This document shows positions 44,589-53,149 of a DNA stretch of 64,000 nt, in pieces; position 1 is the first letter of the stretch, and the number at the start of each line of letters is the position of its first letter. Location of the stretch: contig NZ_JABBYO010000008.1 in assembly GCF_012958305.1 (NCBI RefSeq), positions 312,001-376,000 on the forward strand, in the 5' to 3' direction. The position numbers were made by a program, and so were the translations under genes. This DNA is from Tautonia rosea. GTDB lineage: Bacteria; Planctomycetota; Planctomycetia; Isosphaerales; Isosphaeraceae. The notes under the pieces were generated by a model that worked only from the letters and a program-made list of their open reading frames with translations, made no database searches and had not been told where the DNA came from.

Positions 44589-45617
44589 ATGAAAATCCTG
44601 GTCACCGGAGCCTCCGGGTTCATCGCCGGATACCTGGTCGAGGAGTTGCTGGAGGCCGGGCACGAGGTGATCGGCCTGGACAATGAGTCGAAGTACGGGC
44701 CGGTCGAGCACTCGTACGACCACCACCCGCGCTACCGACTGGTGCGGGGGGATGCCAAGGACGTTTCCTTGCTGACCGAATTGCTCCAGGGGTGCGACCA
44801 GTTTGTGGCCGGGGCGGCCATCATCGGCGGCATTTCACTCTTTCATGAGAAAGCGTACGACCTGATCGCCGAGAACGAGCGGATCACGGCGGCAGCCTTC
44901 GACGCGGCCATCGCCAGCTTTATGGGCGGACAGGGAGCGCTGCGGAAGATCACGGTCGTCAGCTCGTCGATGGTCTTCGAAAGCTGCAACGAGTTTCCGA
45001 CCCCCGAAGGCGCCGAGCGCCGATGCCCGCCGCCGGCCTCGACCTACGGCTTTCAGAAGCTGGCGACCGAGTACTTCGCCAAGGGAGCCTGGGAACAGTA
45101 CAAGCTGCCCTACACGATCGTCCGGCCGTTCAACTGCGTCGGGATCGGCGAGAAACGAGCCCTGGGCGATCATGAAATCATGTCGGGAAATGTCAAACTT
45201 GCCATGAGCCATGTCGTGCCCGACCTCGTCCAGAAGGTCTTGAAAGGTCAGGATCCGCTGCACCTGCTGGGCGATGGGCGGCAAGTCCGGCATTACACCT
45301 ATGGCGGCGACCTGGCGCGGGGGATTCGCCTGGCGGTCGAGCATCCCGACGCCACCAATGAAGACTTCAATCTTTCGACCGATGTGTCGACAAGTGTGCT
45401 GGAACTGGCCGAGCTGATCTGGACGAAGGTCCGGGGCTCGGACGTGCCGTTCCGCTACGTGAGCGACCCCCCCTTCCCCCATGACGTGCAGCGTCGGGTG
45501 CCGGACGTGAGCAAGGCCAGACGCGTGCTTGGCTTCGAAGCGACGACGACGTTGTCGGAATCCCTCGACGAGATCATTCCGTGGATCGACCAGCAGATCA
45601 AGGCGGGGGGCATCTAA
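44589..45617 (+). CDS. NAD-dependent epimerase/dehydratase (extended SDR)
   Basis: A 342-residue nucleotide-sugar epimerase or dehydratase. The coenzyme motif is ILVTGASGFIAGYLVEEL. The catalytic Ser region is VVSSSMVFE and the YxxxK pair is YGFQK. RPFNCVGIGEK and VRHYTYGGDLARGIRLA bind the nucleotide sugar. Probable substrate is the uronate made by the gene upstream, for example UDP-glucuronate to galacturonate or xylose, but this is inferred from order. The ATG at 44589 gives the Rossmann strand at once; a frame from 44490 has no support. Confidence 0.9.
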   Translation: MKILVTGASGFIAGYLVEELLEAGHEVIGLDNESKYGPVEHSYDHHPRYRLVRGDAKDVSLLTELLQGCDQFVAGAAIIGGISLFHEKAYDLIAENERITAAAFDAAIASFMGGQGALRKITVVSSSMVFESCNEFPTPEGAERRCPPPASTYGFQKLATEYFAKGAWEQYKLPYTIVRPFNCVGIGEKRALGDHEIMSGNVKLAMSHVVPDLVQKVLKGQDPLHLLGDGRQVRHYTYGGDLARGIRLAVEHPDATNEDFNLSTDVSTSVLELAELIWTKVRGSDVPFRYVSDPPFPHDVQRRVPDVSKARRVLGFEATTTLSESLDEIIPWIDQQIKAGGI

Positions 45618-46330
45618 CGGCCCCACCAACTCCGACAGGAGCCCTGGAATCGGAGCTCGACCGGCTCTACGCCAGCCGCTTCAGCAGCCGGGATCGGCAG
45701 GAGAAGGCCCGGCTCTGGCAGGTCCTTTGTCGGTCCTTCTTCGACCGTTACGTGCCGCCCGAGGGGGCAGTGCTCGATGTCGGGGCCGGTTACTGCGACT
45801 TTATCAATCATGTGAGCGCGCGTCGCCGGATTGCCGTTGACCTCAACCCCGACACGGTGAGGGCGGCAGACGCGGGGGTCGAGGTCTTCACGCACCCCCT
45901 GGAACGCCTCGATGAGGTGATCGAACCCGAATCGATCGACCTGGCCTTTGCCAGCAACGTGTTTGAACATTTACGAGGCCCCGATGCCTTGCTTCAGGTG
46001 CTCACCGCGCTGCGCAAGGTCCTCAAACCAGGCGGCCGGTTGATGATCATGCAGCCGAACGCCCGGGTGGTGGGTGGGGCCTTCTGGGACTTCTTCGACC
46101 ACACCTTGCCCCTGAGCGAGAAAGGAATGACCGAGGCGCTCGGCATCGCCGAGTTCGAGGTGATCGAGTCTCGATCGAAGTTCCTGCCCTACACGACCAA
46201 AAGCCGATGGCCCCAATGGCCGATCCTGGTGCGGCTCTATCTGGCCCTTCCGCCGGCGCACTGGCTTTTCGGCGGGCAAATGCTCGTGGTCGCCTGCAAA
46301 CCGGGAGGCTCGGCCGGAGGATCGCCATGA
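45581..46330 (+). CDS. SAM-dependent methyltransferase (class I)
   Basis: A methyltransferase of up to 249 residues. The SAM loop is AVLDVGAGYCDFINHV, then IAVDLNPDTVR, LAFASNVFEHL and LKPGGRLMIMQPNARV. The start is uncertain. The ATG at 45581 overlaps the epimerase by 37 bases, while a CTG at 45644 would begin nearer the conserved part. The stop overlaps the next start by 4 bases (ATGA). By its setting it acts on a sugar or lipid-linked glycan. It differs in sequence from the methyltransferase at 42260. Confidence 0.83.
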   Translation: MDRPADQGGGHLTAPPTPTGALESELDRLYASRFSSRDRQEKARLWQVLCRSFFDRYVPPEGAVLDVGAGYCDFINHVSARRRIAVDLNPDTVRAADAGVEVFTHPLERLDEVIEPESIDLAFASNVFEHLRGPDALLQVLTALRKVLKPGGRLMIMQPNARVVGGAFWDFFDHTLPLSEKGMTEALGIAEFEVIESRSKFLPYTTKSRWPQWPILVRLYLALPPAHWLFGGQMLVVACKPGGSAGGSP

Positions 46331-47073
46331 CCACCGAGGCTGCGAGCGACTCCAGCCTGGCCGAGATCGACTTCGTCATGCCCGTCTACAACGAGGGAGC
46401 GAACATCGCTCGGGCGCTGGCCGAACTCGAAGAACAGGTGAAAATCCCCAAGCGCGTGCTTGTCGTCTACGACTTCGACGAGGACAACACCCTGCCCGAG
46501 CTTCGCCGCCTGGCCCCGGCGTATCCCTGGGTCGAGACGGTCAAGAATACCCTGGGCAAAGGGGTTCTCAATGCGATCCGGGCCGGAATCGCCGCGACGA
46601 CCGCCGAGGTGGTGATCATCACCATGGCCGACCTCTCCGATGACCTCACCGTCGTGCCGGCGATGGTCCGGATGATTCGGCAGGACGGCTATGACATCGT
46701 CGCCGCCTCGCGCTACATGAAGGGAGGGCGGCAGATCGGCGGCCCTTTGCTCAAGAAAACGATGTCGCGCGCCGCAGGCGTCAGCCTCTACTGGCTCGGC
46801 GCCTTGCCGGTCCACGACGCCACGAACGCCTTTCGTGCCTATCGCCGCCAGGTCCTCCTCGACATCCCAATCGAGAGCCAGGGGGGCTTTGCCTACTCGC
46901 TCGAACTCACCGCCAAGGCCCATGCCGCCGGATGCAAAATCGGCGAGGTCCCCTCCACCTGGCGCGACCGCTCGGCCGGCGAATCTCGCTTCAACCTCCG
47001 CGCCTGGTTGCCGCATTACCTGAAATGGTACGGTTATGCGCTGACCCATCGGCCGAAGTCAACGCAGCGGTGA
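46327..47073 (+). CDS. Family 2 glycosyltransferase
   Basis: A 248-residue soluble GT2 enzyme with IDFVMPVYNEGANIARALAE at the start, VLVVYDFDEDNTLP in place of the more usual DDGS motif, IITMADLSDDL as the metal site, and ASRYMKGGRQIG. It has no membrane helices, unlike the GtrB-like enzyme upstream. It is probably a dolichol- or polyprenyl-phosphate mannose synthase-like enzyme or a transferase for a single linkage of the glycan. Start ATG overlaps the preceding stop. It is the last gene of the run; a strong hairpin begins at its stop codon. Confidence 0.9.
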   Translation: MTTEAASDSSLAEIDFVMPVYNEGANIARALAELEEQVKIPKRVLVVYDFDEDNTLPELRRLAPAYPWVETVKNTLGKGVLNAIRAGIAATTAEVVIITMADLSDDLTVVPAMVRMIRQDGYDIVAASRYMKGGRQIGGPLLKKTMSRAAGVSLYWLGALPVHDATNAFRAYRRQVLLDIPIESQGGFAYSLELTAKAHAAGCKIGEVPSTWRDRSAGESRFNLRAWLPHYLKWYGYALTHRPKSTQR

Positions 47074-47119
47074 ACGGGGATCGATCGGCATCGCGCTGAC
47101 GCCAAGGTCGATCCCCGTT
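47073..47119. terminator. Bidirectional terminator hairpin
   Basis: The perfect 12-base arms AACGGGGATCGA (47073-47084) and TCGATCCCCGTT (47108-47119) lie in the 81-base gap between two convergent genes. The position strongly suggests termination for both, although no long T-run follows. Confidence 0.7.
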
Positions 47120-47154
47120 GCTGGTCCCTTTTCAGGTCTCGCACAAACAATCGC

Positions 47155-47913
47155 TCAGCGAACGATACGAGCATCAGGCTTGGCTTCCTGAAGCTTGGCG
47201 ACGGCCTCGTCAGAGACCTCGGTGCCGATCAGGTAAAGCGTGCGCAGTTGCGGCAACTCGGCGAGGGTGGCGAGCCCGGCGTCGGTGACCTTCGTCTTGC
47301 TCAGGGAGAGCTCCTTCAACTCGGGAAGCTCCTTGAGATGCGTCAGGCCCTCGTCCCCCACCTCAGTGCCGGTGAGGAAGAGCATCCCGAGCGAGGGGAG
47401 TTCCTTCAGGTGTTCAAGGGCCGCGCCGGTCAGGGCCGGAGACATGATGGTCAGGGCAGTGATCCCCTTGATCTCCTTCAGCTTGGCCGCGGCCTCGTCG
47501 TTGAATTCCGGGTTGTCCACGTAAACCACCGTGACGGAAGGCAGCCCCTTGAGGGCGTCCAGGGCGGCGGCATCGCCTCGCCAGAGCTTCGGCAGGGTCA
47601 CTCGGGTGGTCTTCGGCCCGTCGTCGGGGCCTTCGACAGCGACCCCCGCGCCCAGGGCTTCCAGGTCCTTGATGGCGAGCGTCAGCTCCAGCTCGGCGAC
47701 CTTCTTCTCCAGCTCGGCGATCCTGGCCTTGAGCACTTCGGGGTCGTTGGGATCGGCTTCTTCCTGCGGCTTGGCCTCCTCGGCCGGCTTCTCCTCGTCC
47801 TGGGCGAACGCGGTCGTCGAGGCGATCGGAGCGACGATCAGGGCGAAGGTCATCGGCAGCAAGGCCAGCCACCACGGGGAGGAGGCGGATCGGGCTTCGG
47901 TGCGGCGAATCAT
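47155..47913 (-). CDS. Exported leucine-rich-repeat-like protein
   Basis: A 252-residue protein with a signal peptide (ALLPMTFALIVAPIASTTAFA). A Glu/Pro-rich lead is followed by a short coiled coil (EVLKARIAELEKKVAELELTL), then about six repeats of 23-24 residues of the type ELPELKELSLSKTKVTDAGLATLA and ELPSLGMLFLTGTEVGDEGL. These repeats are the planctomycete LRR type, which forms a curved binding surface. The role is probably protein binding in the periplasm or at the surface. The start at 47913 has GGGAG upstream; the frame from 48036 lacks support. Confidence 0.83.
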   Translation of the reverse strand: MIRRTEARSASSPWWLALLPMTFALIVAPIASTTAFAQDEEKPAEEAKPQEEADPNDPEVLKARIAELEKKVAELELTLAIKDLEALGAGVAVEGPDDGPKTTRVTLPKLWRGDAAALDALKGLPSVTVVYVDNPEFNDEAAAKLKEIKGITALTIMSPALTGAALEHLKELPSLGMLFLTGTEVGDEGLTHLKELPELKELSLSKTKVTDAGLATLAELPQLRTLYLIGTEVSDEAVAKLQEAKPDARIVR

Positions 47914-48054
47914 GGGCGTCGGGCTCCCTTCGGGGGTCTTCGAGCGAGAGAATCGGTTGGATTGGCCCCGCTGTCTCGGGGGCGGGAATCGTCGAGGTCC
48001 GTCGGTGGGATCGTGCGGTTCCCGAAGTCCGGGCAATCCGCGTTGAGGTTCAGG

Positions 48055-48825
48055 CTACTGGCCCGACGGCTCCTCCGCAACGCCCGGCCCGTCGGCAGGG
48101 TGCTCCGACAGGTCCACGATCCACGCCCCCGGCACGCGTTTCTCAACCACCTGGCGGGCCATCGGGAACCACCAGGCACAGCGGTCGAGCACCTCCGAAT
48201 CGGCCGACGCGACGACCGCCTCCGCAGGACCGGTGATCAACTCGGCGTCGGGGTTGAACGGAAGCTCCACCTCCCAGGCCCAGCCGCGAGCCGACGCCTC
48301 CTCGCGCAGAATCGCCGCCAGGCGACCGCTGTTCGACACCGGCCGGTCGAGCAGCCAGAGGCACGGGCCGACCCGCCACTCGGCCAGCGCCTCGCCGATC
48401 AGGTCAATCGCCGGCCGCGTTTCCTCGACCCGCCGATACGTGCCGTGCACCCCCGCCAGGTCTCGGAGCGAACCATCTCGGCCGAGCAGCAACGGCGCCC
48501 CTCCCAGCGCCGCCTCAATCGTCGTCAAGACGTTGAAGCCGTCGATCCGCAAGGTCCGTCCGGCGATCGTGTCGAGATCGAGCCGCCGGGCCAGCCGGCC
48601 CGTCCGCTGGGAGTCGGAGCAGGTCGACCGCACAACGGCCTTCCGCGAGCGATCGGGCAGCCGGTGGCGATCGCCGACGAGCTTCAGGCTCGACCCCTCG
48701 GCATAGCCCCGGCCCAGCAGCCAGGCCAGATCCGCCACCGCCTCACGAAGCGCTGGGATCGCCTCGGGAGCGAACAGCGAGGCGTCGCGCGGGTCGGCCC
48801 CACGGTGCGATCGGCGGTCGGGCAT
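48055..48825 (-). CDS. DUF434 domain protein
   Basis: A 256-residue soluble protein. Residues 20-75 hold the DUF434 pattern: LREAVADLAWLLGRGYAEGS, KLVGDRHRL and SRKAVVRSTCSD. The rest has LRIDGFNVLTTIEAALGG, LRDLAGVHGTYRRVEET, CLWLLDRPVSNSGRL and ADSEVLDRC. These fit the second domain (DUF5616) usually fused to DUF434, with several conserved Asp residues that would suit a metal-dependent nuclease-like (PIN-type) fold; that is an inference. The start is the ATG at 48825, with GAGAGG 9 bases upstream; the ATG at 48834 is the alternative. Confidence 0.82.
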   Translation of the reverse strand: MPDRRSHRGADPRDASLFAPEAIPALREAVADLAWLLGRGYAEGSSLKLVGDRHRLPDRSRKAVVRSTCSDSQRTGRLARRLDLDTIAGRTLRIDGFNVLTTIEAALGGAPLLLGRDGSLRDLAGVHGTYRRVEETRPAIDLIGEALAEWRVGPCLWLLDRPVSNSGRLAAILREEASARGWAWEVELPFNPDAELITGPAEAVVASADSEVLDRCAWWFPMARQVVEKRVPGAWIVDLSEHPADGPGVAEEPSGQ

Positions 48826-49071
48826 CGCGGCCATCCTCTCGCATCGAGACGGGCGGGCTGGTCCTTCCGGTCAGGTCCGGTCCCCCAAGAATCGCCCGTC
48901 GCCTCGAAGGCGGTCAAGCCCCGAAGGATGACGGGGATCGCTCGTCCCTCGGAAGGAAATCATCGGCACCGAACTTGCCGTTGGCATCCCCGATGGCAAA
49001 TGCCGAGCCGGTCGACCACCCTCGATCCGGCGCTTCATCCTCATCGTAAGTGCGGGGAGTGTTGAGACACG

Positions 49072-49905
49072 ATGGACGACACCGGAGAGACGATCCCTGA
49101 CTACCAGGAGTCGCTTGCGGCGTTTCATCAGGCCTTTGGCGACGAGTTGCAGGCGATGATCGGGGCGTTGCCGATCAAGAACGGAAATCGGGTGCTCGAC
49201 CTGGCCTGCGGCGACGGCCGATACGCGGTCTGGCTGGCCGATCGAGTCGGGCCGGATGGCCGGGTGGTGGCGGTCGATCTCAGCGGCGCGTACCTGACAC
49301 TCGCCCGTCAGGTCGTCAATGAAGAGGACCCCGCGGGCCTCGTGCGCTTTGTCGAGGCCGACGTCTTCCGGGTCCCCCTGGAAGACGGGTCGTTTGACCT
49401 GGCCTGGTGTGCCCGGAGCCTGCGGAGCCTGCCCGACGCGGTCGAGGTGCTCCGCGGAATGGCCCGCCTGGTCTGTCCCGGAGGAGCGGTCGCCGTCCTG
49501 GAAGAAGATGCCCTGCATCATCTGATTCTTCCCTGGCCCGAAGACCTGGAGCTGGCCTTGAGACAGGCCGAGCTGGAGGCGTTGGCCGCTCAGATCGGCC
49601 GGCCGAGAAGCTACTACGCCGGCCGCCGCTTGCCGCAACTGGCCCGAGAGGCCGGCCTGGAACGGATCTCGGTCTCGACCCGAGCCATCGACCGCTGGGC
49701 GCCGCTTGCCGAGCCCGAGCGGGCCTTCATCGACCTGGAACTGGCCGCCCTGCGACGCCGAGTGACCAACCGGCTCGATCCCGAGATGCGCGAGGTCTTC
49801 CATCGCCTGGTCGATCCCGACTCCGACGCCTATCTGCCGGCTCGCCCTGACTTCACCATGACCTGCATCGAGCGGGTGGTGGTCGGCCATCGCCCCGCGT
49901 CCTGA
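49072..49905 (+). CDS. SAM-dependent methyltransferase (UbiE-like)
   Basis: A 277-residue class I methyltransferase with VLDLACGDGRYAVWLADRV as the SAM loop, VVAVDLSGAYLTLAR, FVEADVFRVPLEDGSFDLAW and LVCPGGAVAVLEED. The long C-terminal part (ELALRQAELEALAAQIGRPR, then YYAGRRLP) is typical of small-molecule methyltransferases such as arsenite or quinone-type enzymes but has no cysteine cluster that would indicate arsenic. The substrate is unknown. It is divergent from the DUF434 gene. Confidence 0.85.
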   Translation: MDDTGETIPDYQESLAAFHQAFGDELQAMIGALPIKNGNRVLDLACGDGRYAVWLADRVGPDGRVVAVDLSGAYLTLARQVVNEEDPAGLVRFVEADVFRVPLEDGSFDLAWCARSLRSLPDAVEVLRGMARLVCPGGAVAVLEEDALHHLILPWPEDLELALRQAELEALAAQIGRPRSYYAGRRLPQLAREAGLERISVSTRAIDRWAPLAEPERAFIDLELAALRRRVTNRLDPEMREVFHRLVDPDSDAYLPARPDFTMTCIERVVVGHRPAS

Positions 49906-50222
49906 CCGGATCGGGCTGATGGAGCGCCAGGGCGAAAGTGCTCCCAAGCACCGCCCAATCACGTGTTTCTGGGTCATCACCGTCCGAGCAAAAGGCCGGT
50001 GAGGCAGAGACGCGGCGGAGGGAACCGTGTACAATCAAAATTACACGGCGGTTGGTTCCAGATGCTTCGATGCATGGAGGCGGCCGCAATGCACGTCTCG
50101 CGGCCCCGCGTTTCTCTGGATGGGGCTGCGTCCTGTCCGTCATTGGTTTCGTGTTCGACTTTTCCGAGCCGTCCGATTCGCTCTCCGACGCCGTTGAATG
50201 TCGGATCCCAAAAGGAGTTTCG
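49906..50222. other. Intergenic region upstream of DUF362 gene
   Basis: No gene is seen. An inverted repeat with a TACAAT box lies at 50025-50048. Confidence 0.4.
50025..50048. promoter_or_regulatory. Inverted repeat overlapping a TACAAT box
   Basis: CCGTGTA (50025-50031) and TACACGG (50042-50048) flank a 10-base A+T-rich centre, and TACAAT overlaps the left arm. A symmetric site over a -10-like box 175 bases before the DUF362 start could be an operator. Supported by pattern only. Confidence 0.35.
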
Positions 50223-51461
50223 ATGATGCGCGGTCGTTATCCGTGCGGTGGGATGCAACGTCGGCAGTTCCTGGCGGGGGCCGCCGCGGCCGCCGCGGCA
50301 TTGGGGGCGTTGCCGACCTTCGCCTCGGCCCAGCAGGCGCCCCGAGGGCGAAACCGCGGAGGGAACGCGGAGCCGGACGGAACGCTCGGCGTGCCAGGAC
50401 CGTATCCGGGGCAGGTCATCGAGGCCCGCAACCCGGCGATGATTCGCGGCGGTGCCAAGAACCGCGAGGCGATCCGAGCCACCCTCGGCCGAGCCCTGAC
50501 CGAGCTGACCGGCACCGATCACCCGGTCGAAGCCTGGCGGACCTTCGTCGAGCCGGGAGACGTGGTCGGCATCAAGGTCGTGCCCAACGGCCACCCGCAG
50601 CACCCGACCTCTCCCGAACTGGTCCTCGAAGTCATCGACGGCCTGCGATCGGCGGGATTGAAGCTGACCGACATCGTCGTCTTCGACCGCTACGAGTCCG
50701 AATTCCTTGCCGCCGGCTATCAGAACATCCTGCCCGACGGCGTCGCCTTCGGCGGCCTGACCCCGAAGGAAGGGGACGGCACCCAGTTGAAGCTCGACTT
50801 CGAGGGGGGCAAAGGCTTCTCCGGGTACGATCGTGACGAGTTCGTCGAGATGAACCTCGTCAGCTCCGGCCATGACCCGAAGGACGACCGCGCCTATCGC
50901 TCGCACCTCGGCCTGCTCGTCACCAAGCGCCTGAACAAGATCATCAGCCTCCCTTGCCTGAAGGACCACGGCGCCTCGGGCGTGACCGGCTGCCTGAAGA
51001 ACATGAGCCACGGCCTGGTCAACAACGTCGAGCGGTCGCACTCGACCCCTGCGGCCAACGCCACCAACACGTTCATCCCGTCGATCGTCCAGCACCCGAT
51101 CATCCGATCGAAGTGCGTCCTGCAGATCATGGACGGCATCCGAGGCATCTGGCAAGGCGGCCCGTTCGGCTCCAATCCCGATTGGGCCTGGGATTACAAC
51201 GCTCTGCTCGTCGGCACCGACCCGGTGGCGATCGACCACGTCGAGTGGGACATCATCGACGCCAAGCGCACCGAGATGGGCGTCCCCGGCGTCGGCGCCG
51301 TCGGCAAGCTCGCGGCCGATCCGTTCAACCGCGAAGGCTTCGACATCCGCCAGCCGCAGCACATCGCCCTGGCCGGCAACCTCGGGCTCGGCTATTTCGA
51401 CTACCGATCGCCGCTCGGCCGTCGTCGGTCGATCAACCACCGGGTCATCCAGGTCGGCTAG
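50223..51461 (+). CDS. Tat-exported DUF362 protein
   Basis: A 412-residue protein with a twin-arginine signal (MQRRQFLAGAAAAAAALGALPTFASA). The DUF362 domain follows: FVEPGDVVGIKVVPNG near residue 110, then LKLTDIVVFDRYES, NKIISLPCLKDHGASGVTGCLKN and LLVGTDPVAIDHVEWDIID. DUF362 proteins are often found near iron-sulfur or ferredoxin genes, and their activity is unknown. Tat export implies folding, perhaps with a cofactor, before export. The start ATG at 50223 has AAGGAG upstream. Longer frames have no support. Confidence 0.88.
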   Translation: MMRGRYPCGGMQRRQFLAGAAAAAAALGALPTFASAQQAPRGRNRGGNAEPDGTLGVPGPYPGQVIEARNPAMIRGGAKNREAIRATLGRALTELTGTDHPVEAWRTFVEPGDVVGIKVVPNGHPQHPTSPELVLEVIDGLRSAGLKLTDIVVFDRYESEFLAAGYQNILPDGVAFGGLTPKEGDGTQLKLDFEGGKGFSGYDRDEFVEMNLVSSGHDPKDDRAYRSHLGLLVTKRLNKIISLPCLKDHGASGVTGCLKNMSHGLVNNVERSHSTPAANATNTFIPSIVQHPIIRSKCVLQIMDGIRGIWQGGPFGSNPDWAWDYNALLVGTDPVAIDHVEWDIIDAKRTEMGVPGVGAVGKLAADPFNREGFDIRQPQHIALAGNLGLGYFDYRSPLGRRRSINHRVIQVG

Positions 51462-51516
51462 CGCACGGGTCGGAAGGCGCGACGTCCGCTTTCACCACCC
51501 TGATAGACTGTGCCGC

Positions 51517-51562
51517 GGACCCCTCACCCCGGCCCTCTCCCCGCGAGCAGCGGGGAGAGGGC
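51517..51562. repeat. Palindromic intergenic repeat (family C, copy 2)
   Basis: GGACCCCTCACCCCGGCCCT and the following CTCCCCGCGAGCAGCGGGGAG match the reverse complement of 8221-8263 with few changes. It sits 55 bases after the DUF362 stop and folds as a G+C hairpin. Confidence 0.75.
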
Positions 51563-51607
51563 GGACTTCATTAAACCCTCGTACCCGCTCGCGCGAGCAA
51601 TATTTCC

Positions 51608-51640
<33 letters not shown>

Positions 51641-51718
51641 TGGGTGGCCAAAGGCCAGGTGAGGGGGGCCGACGACCTCGACACGCAATTGGGAAACCGT
51701 TCGCATTAAATTCTGGTC

Positions 51719-51988
51719 ATGCGATTACGCGTGCTGATTGCGGCGCAACTGATCTGGGTGTCCCTCGCCGGGGCCCTCTGCCGGGGCCTCTTGCCCAAGG
51801 CGATTGCCGAATGGGTCGAAGGCATTGTGGCCCCGACGTACCTGTTTGCCCTGTTCGGGTTCCCGGTGCTGGTCGTCCTCGCGGTGCGTCGGGAGCATTG
51901 GCCGGAATGGCGGTTCTGGCTGGTCGGCGTGACCCAGACGGCGCTGACGTTTGCCACCCTGCTTGCCGTTCTGCCGGCCGTCCAGTGA
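51719..51988 (+). CDS. Small three-helix membrane protein
   Basis: An 89-residue hydrophobic protein with three membrane segments (LIAAQLIWVSLAGALCRGLL, YLFALFGFPVLVVLAV, FWLVGVTQTALTFATLLAVL). The family is not recognised. The ATG lacks a strong ribosome site, but the composition is that of a real membrane protein and the frame is not a shadow of any other gene. It ends 38 bases before the convergent DUF4058 stop. The nearby TGCCTAC tandem repeat could influence its expression. Confidence 0.6.
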   Translation: MRLRVLIAAQLIWVSLAGALCRGLLPKAIAEWVEGIVAPTYLFALFGFPVLVVLAVRREHWPEWRFWLVGVTQTALTFATLLAVLPAVQ

Positions 51989-52026
51989 TGCGGCTTCGCG
52001 CTGGTGGTCCGTTTGTCCCTTGACGC

Positions 52027-52785
52027 TTACCCTTCGAGCCGGGGTTTCCACCGTCTCGGGAAGACGTCGAAGGCCCCCTGGTAGGTTTCTTCCAGGGGAA
52101 CCTCGACGCACCCTCGAGGCAAGAGAAACAGGGGCATGTCGGTCAGGCGATCGCCCACGGCGGCCGGCACGACGAAGGCACGGATCGTGTCGTCGGTCTC
52201 GTAGCTGGCGAGCGTCAGCGGGCGCTCCTGCTTCGGGATCGGGCGGCCGTCGATCGCTTCCCAGATCAGGGCGTGGATGCCGTTCGGGTCCCGGGGGCCG
52301 GGCGGCAGCAGGTCGAGGATCATCAGGTGGATCTTCTGATCGAGAAGAAAGGCCGCCTTGCGGACGAACTGCTCGATCGCCATCTGACTGTGTTTGTTCC
52401 CAGGCGAGACGACCTCGACAATCGCCACCACTCGATCATCGCTCACATGCCGAACCGTGACGCTCGCCGCCTTGCGCCGGTAGAACTCCATGTCGGTCTC
52501 GGCCGACGGGGCGAGCTTCGGCTCGGCCAGGGCAAGGCCCCCCACTCCCGGAGTCGGACCGAGGGCAGACCAGGAACCGTTCGAGCCGTCGGACTCGCCG
52601 TCCGGCGCGGCACCCTGGAGCGTCAAGACATCGGGGCCGAACCCGCCAGTCACCTGCTCGGCCATCGCGTAGTAATCCGGCGGCAGCATCCTGGCGTTCA
52701 GGGCACGATGGAGTTCCTCAACCCAGGAATGACGGAAATCGTGGAAGATCCCGGCCTCGACGCAGGTCCAGTCGTGAATCGGCAT
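52027..52785 (-). CDS. DUF4058 family protein
   Basis: A 252-residue protein with the typical opening MPIHDWTCVEAGIFHDFRHSWVE and LNARMLPPDYYAMAEQ. DIxxY-type conserved stretches follow: VRHVSDDRVVAIVEVVSPGNK and KIHLMILDLLPPGP. The E-V-V-S-P-x-N-K strand resembles the nuclease core of the restriction-endonuclease-like superfamily, to which DUF4058/DUF820-type families are related, but catalysis is unproven. These genes occur in many copies in planctomycetes and cyanobacteria. The start at 52785 has GGAGG upstream; six earlier residues from 52803 are not part of the family. Confidence 0.88.
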   Translation of the reverse strand: MPIHDWTCVEAGIFHDFRHSWVEELHRALNARMLPPDYYAMAEQVTGGFGPDVLTLQGAAPDGESDGSNGSWSALGPTPGVGGLALAEPKLAPSAETDMEFYRRKAASVTVRHVSDDRVVAIVEVVSPGNKHSQMAIEQFVRKAAFLLDQKIHLMILDLLPPGPRDPNGIHALIWEAIDGRPIPKQERPLTLASYETDDTIRAFVVPAAVGDRLTDMPLFLLPRGCVEVPLEETYQGAFDVFPRRWKPRLEG

Positions 52786-53149
52786 GGGGCACCTCCGGAT
52801 CACTCAGATGATACCAAGGACGGCCAGAGGGCCGGCAAGGAAAGGGAACGGGCGCCCCTTCATGTTCCGGAGGCCGGGACCCCACGTGCGATCGACAAGG
52901 GCCCGCTCGCTCGCCTTGCGAAAGGATGTCACGCCGAGCCGTTGGTGCCGTATGCTTAAATGGGCCATGTCGTCGGTCGGAAGACTGGTTGACAAACTGA
53001 GACACAGGACGGGGTGGTGCGTTGCTTCGATCATGCATGGTGTCGTAAAATCGACCGAACCAGCACTTCTTCCCGATCGAATTCAATCTCAAGCGACGTG
53101 ACAAAGGGTCTCCAACGTATCCGACGCGAGGACGGAGGGAGGAGCCTTG
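52786..53149. other. Intergenic, nothing recognised
   Basis: It separates divergent DUF4058 and vWA genes. No gene, strong repeat or clear promoter was seen. Confidence 0.4.
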